Assembly: GCA_013397075.1 (NCBI GenBank)
Contig: VWZS01010165.1
Coordinates: 496,001-560,000, forward strand
Length of the DNA stretch: 64,000 nt
Source: Rhabdornis inornatus
Lineage: Eukaryota > Chordata > Aves > Passeriformes > Rhabdornithidae
Reading direction: 5' to 3'
The notes under the pieces were generated by a model. The model saw only the letters and a list, made by a program, of their open reading frames with translations, made no database searches and was not told the DNA's origin. Positions 1-64,000 of the stretch are shown piece after piece; the stretch's first letter is position 1, and the number at the start of each line of letters is the position of its first letter. Position numbers and translations under genes: made by a program.

Positions 1-1697
1 TGACAGGACTCCACCCTGAGGACTTTGGAATTTTACTTAGATACACCACAACTAAGAAGTACAAACAAAGGGTGGAGAAGGGGGAATGGGTAGGCTGAAG
101 GTCACAACAGTACAGGATCATGAACTATTATTATTCCTAATGTATACACCTGGTCTTTAGGATAATTAAAAAATAGCAATTAAAGGTGTTAGCTTCATAA
201 CTCCCGTTCTTAGTTACTTCTGCTCTGGCTTACTTTGACTATCGATCCATTACAAAGCTGCTGGCTCTTTTCAGCCTTTAGAGGCTTTCAGGAAAGAACT
301 ATTCCCACTTGATCAGTAGCCATTTGGCACAGCTGTGATGCACAGCTCCAGTGACCAAAGCCACAGGTGTTTTAGGGAGCCAGCCTTGTGGAAAAAGCCC
401 AGCTCCCTCAAGGAATGCTGATTTCAGCTCAGGTCTGTTATGGGTTGATGATGTTTGGAGTGAAGCGGTGGCAGCCTACCCTTCTGAGCAGGGAACTGTG
501 TCACTGAGGTGGGGACAAGCACACAACATTAAGAGCTGCACAGCTGGAAGCTCAGAGTGTCTGAGCCTTCTCCAACTCGTTTTTATTTAATATAGGTCAT
601 CTAAAAAAATCTGATTTCCCCCCCATGCTAAAATCTCTTCGCTACCTTCTCACACAAGGCAACCCTCCATGCAGTGGAAGATCTCTGGATCCCACCCAGG
701 CACTGCTTCCCACAGCTGCCTCAGTGTCAGCAGCACGAGCTCCAGACCAACTCCAGTGTTTACAGTGAGGAAAGTGAGTGATTGTGCACTACGTGGCATC
801 AGTTACCAGTGACCCAAATGAAAATATTTTATGAGTCTGACATCAAGAATGACAACAGAGAAGAGATTCTGAAAGGGATCCAGTCCCAAAGCCTCCCTTC
901 TTCCCACAGCAGCTCTCCTTCAATGAGTCAGGTTAGCTTGCACCACATCTCAAGTAGCAACAAGAGAATACAAAATCACCTTCTAGAAAAAGTTTTTTTA
1001 AAATGGAAATATCACTTCACTAGCAGATTCTCCAAACAGTCTGTGTAACACACAGGAGAAGTGACAAGTTGCCATTTAACCATTCTCCTTGGGCTGTGTC
1101 GTGGTGAGGAGAACACTTGCCTAAGAGCCGATTAAAGACCAGTTTCTCTCACTCTAACCAGCATTATCTCTTAGAAAAGTAGAAGGAAATATTTGGTGGG
1201 GGCCACTGACTTTTATTAAGGACAAAAGAATGCATTTCCCCCTGAAGGTATTTCCCTGTGAAAAAGAGAGCTTTCCTGTGTTACAGCCACTGCTGGGAAG
1301 TATTTTGCTGCCAGGTCTGATGCTCCATTCAAAAGCAGAGGCTCTTCTACAAAGGCCAGGCCTCTCCAATGTGTTGGCTGTGATATCTGGTGCTTTGTTT
1401 GTCATAGGGTTGTTTTTTTTCATATGTAGCTTATATTCAAATTATGTTGCATATGGCTGCAGAATCCTTAATTTCCCTACTTCCAAAATCATGATTTGTA
1501 ATATGCCAGACTCCACAGGCCACCAGAAAACACTTAGCAAAGGAGATGTCAGAAAGAGTATCTTGTGGTTTCTCTAAAGGTTTTTAAATGCTGTGAAAGA
1601 CAGAATGATCTCAAGGTACTCACTTTAAAAAGGATGTTACAGTATATTCAGAGGCACAATAAAACAGATGATTTACAAAGTGGATTTTGTAAGAAGA

Positions 1698-1703
1698 TTT
1701 ATT
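1698..1703 (-). terminator. HECW2: Candidate polyadenylation signal (distal)
   Basis: AATAAA on the minus strand about 8.7 kb after the stop. A possible CA cleavage site follows within about 20 bases, then a U/GU-rich element TGTTTTATTGTGCCTCTG. This is the best-formed signal cluster in the region, but use depends on whether the UTR extends this far. Confidence 0.35.
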
Positions 1704-4700
1704 TTAATTAAGTGATTTCATGATGAAACATGGTCTTAAACAAAATAGAGATCAGTATGAAAATAAAATTATACACAGAAAATTCTTTTCCCCAAATGTT
1801 TTTGAGTAACAGGGAATACAACACAACCGTCCTGTATTCAAATTATGTAAATCTGTGAGCAGTCAAACATTATAGTACATTCCTTGAAGCCAAGCACAAT
1901 GACACACATTGTGTGCCCCTGTAACACACTCAATACATTTTCTATCTGTTCTCTCTGCCTCGAAGAAAAAAATCATGAAATGTAATGCAATGTAAATGGG
2001 GAAAAGGAGGGAAACCATCTTAATGCCTGAAGCATATATTCCCCATTTGGTGTTTTGTTAAAGTAATGTACCAAATTCAGATGAAACTTAAACTGGCTTG
2101 TAGAAAGATAGAAAAACTTGGAATTGTATTTGATATACAGTCTTGTGAACACTTAACTGAAAAGTATGGAAAGGATTAAAAAATACACTGTGTTCTACTT
2201 AAAGCTTAGAAATAAATATGCACTCCATAGTCTCAGTGCCTGAAATTCTTTAAAAACAAAGAACTTGGTATAAAATTATATCAAGTAATTGTCAAAAATG
2301 AGGAAGATGCACCTATAATCCTGTTAGATTCTGGATGCCTGCATCCCCACTACAAAAACTTGTAAAACTCTACATACTTTCAAACATGCTGAATAACCCA
2401 AACTGTTGTAACCTAGCAAGGGCAGGAACATCGACTGACTTGGGGGTAGCAATATTCCACACCACATCCCTCATTACCTTCTTTTCCTCTAAAGATCTCC
2501 CTTTCCATACTGTACCAGCCCTTACAAGTACAAATGTTCAGTCAATTATTCAAAACACAGCCTTGCTGATCAGGATTCATGGATGCCCTCAAGGCTATGT
2601 CATTCCCAGGAGAAACAGAGTGCAAAGAAAAAGCATCCTCCAAATGTGATTTATGTAGTTAATATTATCATAATTCTCATCCTCCCTGCAATGCTGATAA
2701 TAAACAGCAGTCTCCTGAGTGTTGCAGACTCATTGCAGAAAAATGTCCTGCTGTATGGAACTATTGAACCACTATGGTTCAACATGGGAGTTGTCTTCTC
2801 ATTTAGGACTTCAAGTTTATATAACACTCCTACCATCTCAGTAACCATGCTGAAGAAGAAAACCCACAAGGAGTTCTTTTGACTCTCATATTGACTCATT
2901 CAATAGTCTTGTCTTTTAGGTAAAAAAAACAGGCCAACCTTTAGGTACGGAAACCCATCATGAAACCTTCCCACCCTCTTACGTTGTATTTTTTTGGATA
3001 ATGTCATTAGAGTATGAATGGAATCAAGACTTGCATCAGCTTGGCTAAAGTTACCTAGGTCACTGAGAATATTCTAGTTACCCTAAGTAAGCTTTGGGAA
3101 TGCCACATCAATCCTTGTCTTTGTGGAAAATTATGATTCTTACAGAACCATAATGCAAATATCCAAACATCAAGTATCTTAAAAAAAAAACCCTAAAAAT
3201 CTGCATTTTGACACATTAAATATTAGGGTTTTGGCCCATCATATTGGAAAGGAAAGTCACCACTCATTGTGATGATCTGACCTCTTATCAGAAGTTCTAT
3301 CCCTCACCAAATGCAGATAGTAATAGCCATTACTTGCACAAACAAAAGAGGGCTTCCAGACACCACTCTTATTTAGAAGCCTTCGTTTTCCTGAAAATAG
3401 CCTGAATTAAAAAAAAAAAAAAACACAAACAAACCCCAGTCACAATAAAACAAAACAAAAAAGCCAAACCACACGGAAGTAATTTTTCTGATTGCGTCAG
3501 TAAGATTTTCAAAAGATAATAATCAGTTAAAGCATGTCTTGCAGTTGCACCAATATATTTCAGGATGAACAGTCATTCTTTCCTAGGTGCATTATCATAG
3601 CCTAATTTCCAAGCAGGAAGTATCCTGTTTTACATCCCAGGGATCATCACAGCTCACTGTCCTGCTCCCTGTTCTCTAAGTGCAGTCCTTTTTCTGTGCC
3701 TACTCTCAGACTTGTCTTCACTCCAGCACTCCTCCATGGCTGTATCTCGTGTGCTGCATGGAACTGCCCTGCCTTATCATTACAGCACCTACAATTACAT
3801 TCCTTCTTAGAATTATTTATGAGGCTTCAGAGATTTTTTTCTTATTCATACAGTAATCTACTTTAAAATCAGTGAGCTCCAACGTCTGACTGCAGTCAGC
3901 ATGGCAATCAAGTATGATGATGCCTCAGCAAAATCCTCTTTTATTGACCTTATACTGCAGGATGGGCATTTCTAACTATGAAAAATGTAATCCTTGGTTA
4001 AAATGAAAGATGTTGAATAGTCAAGTGGAGTGTGTCACGAGCTGCTTGTATTGCAATTAGCAGGCATCACAGATAGAACAAGCTTTTGGGAAGAATCCAG
4101 TTCAACAGCTGCATGAGAAAGCCTCCAGCTGTGGAAGGCACAGTCCTCACTCACTACGGTAACAGATCTGCTGCTGCTGTGATTTCTGGATCAGCATCAC
4201 CTGCCTCACTGCAAAAGCTCTGCACCCACCTGGCCAACACCCTGGGGCAGCCCATGGGGACCAGAAATTCTGGCAATATAAAACATTGCAAGCAAAATCG
4301 CCTGCCTCATTAATTCTGCACAACCAAAACCAAAAGACATTTTACCCTTGGATACCTAATCAACTATTTTCAAAAAAAGCCTTTGTGACTATTTTTCTTA
4401 AACCTCTCAGTCTTGATACCAGTGTTAACAGTGATCTTGTCGACTCTGGAATGAGGGAGCTGCTTTTGAAAGCAAACCCAAACTCAGAGTCTTACTGTGA
4501 TACTACAGCTACAGTCAGTGTAGGTGGTCAGCAATTGTCTCTGGGTGATTGTAGGATTATGTGCAATCAAAAGGGACAGGATGGATGGCTTTGTAAGGCA
4601 GCCCAGAATAAGGGAGACCAGAGTCCTGTGGAGTTCTGTAGGTCTATACATTTAAAAGCTAATTGATGTCAGCACAAAAGTATGTTAAATTAGTTGAACA

Positions 4701-7700
4701 ATATACCTCCTGAGTGCTTAACAAAAGCCTTAAAGTAGGCAAGGCTTTTTCTAATATGGGCTGAATGAGAAGTTTCTCAAAGTTCTGAAAACAAGAAACA
4801 ACTGAAACTCAAAAGATTAAGTTTGATTATTCAGAAGTTTTTTAATGGGTGAAAGGATTGAGAGCAGCATAGCTCAGCTCCCTTTCACATCCATCATAGT
4901 TTTGAGAAATTTGTCAGACTACATCTCTAGTTAAAATTTTAGTATAATTATTCTGCAATGTAATCTGAAAGGAAACAAGTTCAAATTTTGAATTATTGAC
5001 TTAGAAAGGGGTTAATCAATGAGTGTAGCAACTAATATCTCAGGAGGTATTTTTAAATGCATTTTGAGTACATACAGATACTTCAATGGATTGTAACCAT
5101 TCCAGCAGTCCTTGACAGTCATCCTTTTACCAACAATCAGGAGGAACCCTTCTAAACAGTGGCCAGAAGGTCAGTCATACAAAACAGAATTATCAAATAA
5201 TCATGATTTTACCTTAAAATACCTACAGCATAGTATGGCTCTGAGCAAAGCCTATGAAGTAAAGTCCTAAAGGAAAATATTTAGTAAAAATACTAAAAAC
5301 GTTTAAATAAAAAACATTTCATAGCAATGAACATCCTAAATAGTATTAGCATAGTGCCAAAATTAGTCAGTCTAAAGCTGAACAGAAGCACTATGAATTT
5401 TATGGCCTATCTGGAAGACATGCAAAATATAAACCATCTTTCATTGTGAAAATTCTGTGTTTGGAGGGTCAGCATTGTAATTCTGCATACTGCTAACAGA
5501 AGTAGGTTATACTGCCTTTACAGTAAAGTTATTATTTTCCTCTGTTATTTACCTAACGTATATTTATTTTTCCAGCAAACAAGTCATATCAAATTCAACC
5601 TCCGAAATTCTTTTTTGTTGTAAAATATTTAGGCAAAAGGTTAGACTAGTCCAACAGCAGCCACTGTGATTGCACTAACAAAATTGTAAAGAATTTTTTA
5701 CTTAAACTGATGAGCCAGTCAACCCATAGCACTTCTGCAGTTCTGTTTTATAGCACCTAATTGAGCCAAAACACAAATAGTTTAAGAAGCCAGCTTTGAG
5801 TCACTCTTCTGAAATTTTGCTTGGAGTTCAATTGCTTGCCCAGAGAGAAAAGGATGAGAAGGGAAAACAACAGTAAACGAAAGCTACATCTGCAATCCTG
5901 TAACTGGAGATCAACCTTCTGCTCAATTCCCATTAGTGCTAACAGGAGTATATTAACCCTCCACATAAAAAAGTGGCAGGAAAAACAACACTATTAGTAT
6001 AATTTAATGCAGATAAGTTTCATTCACTGAAAAGAAGGAACTTGCTTTATGCTATGGGAAGTGAGCTTACACTGGCCATTCAAACACAGCAGCTGAAGAT
6101 TCCCCTGATGTGAATGGGGACCTCAGTCCACAGACAGCATGCTTCAAGCAGCTCAATAAAACTCTGCAGCTACCACTGCAGAAACTCAGTAAACATCTGC
6201 AATTAATACTGCTGAAATTACATTTAACAACCAGATGATACCATTGCAAATGCTTCAGAAGGAATTTTTTTAAAACCTTTTTTTAAGGATTAAAAATACA
6301 TAAGAAACCGCAAGCCTCTTCTCTCTAATTTTAAACTGAGCGAACTACCAGTCCAGTGCTCTGCCAGTCCAACTCGTACCAGAAGCTTTGTGTGATGTCG
6401 TGCCAGGATGCTGCTGCCTAGATTTTCAGTTTCCCCAAAGATTACAGATGTTCCCCGGCCCTGTGTGCCTGGGGTTAACTGCTACCATGTGGAGCTCATG
6501 TGGTGCCCATGAGCAGGCCTGTGAATGCAGAAGAGTTCACCCCACATACCCTCTAAGCCATATTAACATTTTTTATGGTAGGGTCAGTACAAGGATAATG
6601 AAAATTATTTAGAAGCCAAAGGAGGTAAATATTTGATGAATACCGAGGAAAAACAGCAGGCAGGGAGGGGGTGGGGAAAAAGGTCTGGATTGAAAGGCTT
6701 TCCTGTCCTGCCCTGCCAGGTGCTGCTGGTGGTGTGACAGATGGCTGTGCCCTGCCTGCTGTGGGCAAAGGCACCACTCCCCTCACAGCTGCTGGCTGCA
6801 GACTCTGAATGGGTGACTGCTTGCTACAGCAAGTGTGTGCCACACTGCACGATTTCATTAATTCCAAGCTTTTTGGTGTATTTAGGAGTGTTCTGGCCAT
6901 AACCTGACTGCCAGCAGCACCAGGTGAGCAAAGTACACCTCTGCTGGGATGTTGGGACCTGGGGAGAGGGGGCCTGGCACTGGAATGTGGGGGACAGAGG
7001 CCACACTGCTGCCAGCCTGCAGTGACCTGGGAGCTGCTTTTTGGCTGGTGATGTGCAGCTCCACTTCCCAGCAGAGCAAGAAACATGGATCCCTCACTTA
7101 AATTCCTGCAGGGACATCCCTTGCCAGCCTCTGTGTGATGGAGATACTGCGGGTTAAGTTAGTATGAGCTGTCATTGGCTGAAGGGATTCTTCTTTCTAC
7201 TTTTTTCCTTCCTAAATGCAAAGCTCCTTAGCACCATCTGGAAAAGCTCTGAGGAGATACAGAGCTTTGGAAAGGCTACCCAGCCCTTCTCTGTGTGGAC
7301 CCTCATCCCTGCTACACTGTGTCATAAGCAATGGCATCCTGGTCGCCTGCTGCAGTCAGCTGCAGGACATGGAAGCTGGCTTTCCCTTGGGACACATTTA
7401 ACAGGAACGGCTTCCAAAACCAAAGGAAGAACATTCCAAGCAGTTGCCAGGAGATGTGGGTATTTGACTAAGCTCAGGCTTCCTTTCCTATACTCCCTCC
7501 TTGCTAATCCCTTTAGAGCAGCAGCATCACTTACACAAAGAGCCAAGGCTCCCTGCTCGAGGCAGCACAGGGAGCTGTACCCAGCTGACACCTCAATCTT
7601 CACTCAGTGCTTTTCTAGAGTCCCCCAGGGGATGTTGGCAGCACAGGAGGAAGCAGCAACTTCTCCTTAGTTTCTCTTGGGTTTAGTGCTACAAAGATTC

Positions 7701-7873
7701 CGGATTTTTTTTTTTTTTAATCTGTTTTCTAACTGACAGTTGCCCCACTCATGGCCTTGTCGCATCTTTACAGAATACTGGATTATCATGGCTGATTTCA
7801 GTTATTTTTACATGCATAAATACAGAACAAATGGGTGCAGTAGATATATTTAAATAAAAATTGACAAGATGCA

Positions 7874-7879
7874 TTTATT
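7874..7879 (-). terminator. HECW2: Candidate polyadenylation signal (proximal)
   Basis: AATAAA on the minus strand about 2.5 kb after the stop, the first canonical signal in the transcript direction. The following 40 bases are AU-rich but not clearly GU-rich, so use of this site is uncertain. Confidence 0.35.
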
Positions 7880-10410
7880 GTTTTAGTTTTGTACAAAAGC
7901 ATAACTTAAAAGGCAAACTAGTATAAACTTACTTTGTGCCAAATATTTAAACTTTTCATTCCAAAGAGTATCTGGTTCAAAACGTGTAGATACAGTTTCC
8001 ACCTGGGAATCTCTTTTTTAAGACCACAGATAACACAGTGTTGTAAAATGAAAATTCTGTAGTCTTTCAACCAATCAGAAGTTGCATTCTGCTCCAAGTG
8101 CCAGAGTTTTAGCTACTCAGTGAATGGATACTATGAAACATGGGCCATGCTGGAGTGACCTGCTGAAAAGTCAGTTTGCCTACTGCTCATTCATGTTCTG
8201 AAAAAAGATGTGCATTAGGACCTGTGACATGCAATCTTAGCAAAGACTGATAAATATACATGTAGTAACAGGGTGATGTGTTTGGATTTTTCTTTGCTAC
8301 TTCATACCAGCCAGAAGTAGCCTAAGAAAACCTATGTTTCTTAAGAGAGTCCCAGATGTCATGCAGAAGCTCAATTATTCTTGAAATAAAAGAATGCTTT
8401 CCCCCTGATTTTGCTTTTCCTTTGCACATGTGACATTTCCTCAGTAAGTCTGAAGGGTTTTCTTAGTCACCACCACAGCTGCAGCTGCCTTCTGCCTCAG
8501 AGGGTGGACTGGCAGTCTCTGCTGACAACATCTCCAGGGATGCTTGCCTCCGCTGGGAAAAGCCTCCCATCAGAACAAGCAGGACATCTCCCTCAGATGC
8601 CCCTTCCAGAGCCTCCAAAGTGAGAAGGTTACTTCAAAAGCTACTTTTCCCACAGAGCAGGGCTCGCTGTGCTACCAAAAGGGCTGGCACAGAGCTGGAT
8701 TCGTGCTCTTGTTATCCAGTATCCAAACGCAACTCCTGGAATTTGAAAATGTGGTGGATGCAGCGCGTGACAGCAGCTGTGCAAGAAACGGAGCGCAGCT
8801 GCACAAGTGTTCCACAAGACCATCTGGAGGAAAAGTACCAAAAATAGAAGCGAGCAAGCCTTGTGTATTTCAGCAAAATTAAGCATAAAGAAATTGGTGT
8901 TCATGCAGTGTTTGATATGCCATAAAAACTGCTTCAAATAACATTTTATAAGAAAACTATTTATCAGTGAAAATGCAGCTTGGACACTATGAACAGTTTA
9001 CATCTTGTAGGTGTTCACTGATACAGGACAGTGGCATTATGACCAGTGGCTCACCTTAAAGAAGTTATTCATGGTTTTCCAAATGAGCTAGTGTTTTACG
9101 GTGCTGTACAAATAAAAAGTCGTGGGGAGCATATGAAATATCTGTATTAAACTCCACTGCATTAAGTTATCCAATGCATGAAAAATGACCCAGATGCATT
9201 TAAAATAAATGCATATTACAATATTACATATAGTATTATAAAATTATTACTTATGTGCACAGTCCTGGTATCTATAGACATGGCACTGTGAAGAAAGCCT
9301 GGTTCCTAAGCATTTTTATAGATATTTGATAGTGATGCAATTTGCTATCAGTCAGATCATAATGTCCCTTCAACTTTGGTACATTCAGTGCAAAATATTT
9401 TCGGGAGTTGTTTTACTCTTATAAAAATAAAAGGCATTTTTTTCCCTGGAGAGTGCTTAAAGAATAAACACTAGCAGAATGTCTGTTCAAGCATGGAAAG
9501 TGACAAAACAGAAATAACACTTTTGTTTGCTTGTTTTCTGTTTACACTCTAAGAAACATAATATAATGAACCTATAAAAATAAACAGAAGTCACTGTGTT
9601 AGGGTTTTTTCCTGATATGCTGTGATAAATTGCTAGTTTCTTCTTAAAATAGTTTCCATGCAGTATAAAGCATAAAATCAGTCTTATTAAGTTATTAAGT
9701 TCATTGTAACAGCCCATATTTTGTCATACACACCACTGGCAAATGCATTTCCACAAACCTCCTCAATGCACAAGCCCATTGTTGTTACATCCTTTGTTGG
9801 TGACTTTCCTTCCAACTCACTTCTGCCCCAGGAACTTGAGCTCTATGGTGTTCCCCATGCAGGCACTCGTAATCTTATGTAAAGCAAGAGTTGGATATGC
9901 TGTTATAACATATGGCATAAAATAATGTACCTTCATGAATTAAAAAAAAAAATTATAAAAGTTCAGTTGTATGCTTTTTTGATAATTTACTGGGTAGGTA
10001 AGGGGCTGAATGATTTCACATTTTGACTTGAATTTTCTATTCAACAACTTTGATGAAATCCAGTCCTTGGGTACATGTCAGTTTTGCAGTAGCCAGACGG
10101 ATCACAACATGGCATCACATTTCTTGTTTGCTCAGAACATAAATTTAAGAAGTGTAGCCATCCCAAAAACCCATGGATTGCAAGACTTGGCTTTCCCTTG
10201 GCACACCAGGCACACTGTAGTTTCACTGTTGAGAATTCTGCCACTGCCACAATGCTTTTTAATTGCTTCACAATCTCCTTCGTGGAACCTCATTATCTGA
10301 ATTGCACCATGAAACAATTTTCCTCTAGGAAATCAAATACAAAAGTTCATTCATTCCTTGAGAAGACAGATCCACGTAAGTCCAATGAGCTGGGCACTGT
10401 GGTTTGTGTA

Positions 10411-62417
<52,007 letters not shown>

Positions 62418-64000
62418 CTATAAAACAAAACAAGAAGGAACAAAAAAAGGAACTAAGTAAATTAAAGCTAGTTCACAAAGTAGTGTATTCCTAAAATATT
62501 ACCCAGGAAATCAATTCACCATAGATTACTAAATAAAGCAACTTAAAAGTACTCACACATTAACTAGATACAGTGTACAGCAGGAAAATAAGTGTTTTCC
62601 CAAAAGAACATAAGGAAGAAAGGTATCAACATCCTCATTTACATTCTAGCCTCCAGTTATTTGTAAAACAAAAAGCATAAACTTGTAGCTCACCTACAAA
62701 TGCTTTTCTCAGTAAGGTATCTACAGTATTTCCACTCAAAGAACCCAACAGAAACGGCCCAAAATTAATCACACAGTACTTGTTTTGTTTCTGGGTGCGG
62801 AGATAAAAAACTGTACGGGAGATAATGCAGTGAAGAGACACTTTCCTAAAGTTCAGTCTTTGATAAACGTAACTTACCAAGTCTGCTCTGGACTATGATG
62901 CAACTTTCTCACAACAGAGCAGATAATCCTTCTCACATAAAAGGAGGCAAAGTTTTCTGTAAAGGCTTCTTTCTTCCTAGGGAAACCTTAGTACTGCAGC
63001 CCTCGCAACTTACAATAATAAATAATAATTTCCTCAGGAGCATATTGTCATGACTAAGGACTTGAACGATAGTGCAAGCTTCAGCAACAACGAAAATAAA
63101 GAGGTACTTTTTTATGTTAGATTTTAAACTTAACTTAAAATATTCCTCTGTTTCTCTCTAGGTTTGCTGAAGCACAAGACTTGTGTCTTTTTCCATTAAG
63201 TACATCAGTATGCTGCATGCAGCAATGCAACTGGCACACACAGATTATACACACAGGCAGAATTCACTGCTCTAAAATTAAATGCCATGCCTGTGGATTT
63301 GGTAAAAAAAAAAAAAGAATCCTACAAAATATTCAGAGTTATGCCACACAAAATGTGTGAATGAAATAAAAAGTCATGTGCAAATGAACAATCTGAAAAC
63401 ATTACAGGACACACGTGACGAGCCCATCAGTTAATACACCTTTCAAAATTATGTCATGGGACTCCTCAGGCAGAATCACAACTGTCTATTAAACAAAGCA
63501 GGTTTTTCAGATTCACAAAGCAATTACTTGTACAGTCCACCATGTGAGTCTGTACAATCTATCAGTTCTATCTCAGGTAACTGCTGAAAGGCCACTTCAA
63601 AAAGCAGTGGATTTTTTCTGCTCTACCTCTACAATCTCTATACGTTTTTATTGTCAGCTCTTCAAGATTCAGAGGCAAATTTCATCTGCCTTTGCTCAAG
63701 TTGAATATGCTTCCGTCTCACACAAGATTTCCCTGGAATAAAGTGCTAATCAAAACAAGTGAAGCTGGTAGACTGCACCCCTACAGCTATTTCACTGTAG
63801 TGACAGCTTAGCTCTGTTGTAAGTGAATTTTTTTTCCCTTTCTAAACCACCATTTGCAGCTCTTGCTTTTTTCAAAGTGATGGAGCCAGACTGCATTTTA
63901 ATTAGAAGTTGTTTTCCACTCTTCAATCTGAGAGGAACTGTCCCTTGTGCAAACTGGAAATTTCCCTTAATTTTTCATGCCGGGATATATCAAATCCATT
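62418..64000 (-). other. HECW2: Part of the intron upstream of the first visible exon
   Basis: AT-rich sequence with no exon that I can match. I looked for the HECW-N and early C2 peptides that precede this point in the family and saw none, so the next upstream exon is outside the window. The acceptor at the lower end reads TTGTTTTATAG. There is an A12 tract at 63304-63315. Open frames here are short and resemble nothing known. Confidence 0.7.

Larger units (their letters stand above)
1..10410 (-). other. HECW2: HECW2 3' UTR grading into downstream sequence; end unresolved
   Basis: Immediately downstream of the stop the sequence is 3' UTR by position. Its length cannot be fixed from sequence alone. 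The stretch 7700-10410 is uniformly AT-rich with many ATTTA pentamers in the transcript sense; about 6390-7690 is more GC-rich; 1690-6000 is AT-rich again. Open frames on both strands are short and resemble no protein. Homopolymers: A15 at 3409-3423 and T14 at 7705-7718 (plus strand). In human, STK17B lies beyond this end of HECW2; no STK17B exon is visible here. Confidence 0.6.

Noticed and set aside
4086..4666. Two adjacent plus-strand open frames (75 and 126 codons)
   Set aside because: No similarity to a known family, no splice or promoter context, and they lie in probable HECW2 downstream sequence; consistent with chance.
6553..7686. Cluster of overlapping open frames on both strands in a GC-richer block
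   Set aside because: Products are unlike any protein, frames overlap on both strands, and the block's base composition explains the lack of stops.
10041..10317. Minus-strand open frames (61 and 76 codons) just after the HECW2 stop
   Set aside because: They are not in frame with the HECW2 C-terminus, which ends in the family-typical GLE, and resemble nothing; treated as 3' UTR.
62418..64000. Search for upstream HECW2 exons (HECW-N and early C2 peptides)
   Set aside because: No matching peptide on the minus strand; the upstream exons must lie beyond the window.

Overview
The window holds most of one large vertebrate gene on the minus strand and no other gene that I can support. It is HECW2 (NEDL2), a HECT-type E3 ubiquitin ligase with C2 and WW domains. 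I assembled 24 coding exons between 62417 and 10411. Together they carry 1376 complete codons plus a TGA stop. Every intron begins with GT and ends with AG, and every exon length agrees with the reading frame of its neighbours. The protein aligns with HECW2 rather than its paralogue HECW1. It has the HECW2 forms of the C2 segment, of the acidic central exon and of the HECT domain, and it lacks HECW1's cysteine-rich SCYSSSCYS-type stretch. The human protein is about 1572 residues, so roughly the first 196 are missing; their exons lie beyond the right edge.

The organism is a land vertebrate, most likely a bird. The protein is close to but not identical with mammalian HECW2. The introns are small (373 bp to 5.5 kb, against a human gene of hundreds of kb). 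Interspersed repeats are scarce; the one recognisable relic is an old CR1/L3-like LINE fragment. Background sequence is AT-rich.

Layout from right to left, the direction of transcription: 64000-62418 is part of an upstream intron. The C2 domain is encoded at 62417-56702. One 1338-bp exon at 56148-54811 encodes the acidic, Ser/Glu/Ala-rich linker and contains a CpG-dense core. WW1 is at 53558-50955, a further linker at 50581-47252, and WW2 at 46638-41943. A helical linker lies at 39158-28942 and the HECT domain at 26901-10411. The catalytic cysteine sits in the last coding exon, behind the longest intron. From 10410 down to 1 there is 3' UTR grading into downstream sequence. The transcript end is not resolved; candidate polyadenylation signals are listed.

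I found no RNA gene, CRISPR array, intact mobile element or second protein-coding gene, and nothing that looks like a new biological system. The more notable non-coding structures are an AT-rich palindrome cluster in the intron before WW1, the LINE relic, the CpG island inside the acidic exon, and a few small tandem or homopolymer tracts.
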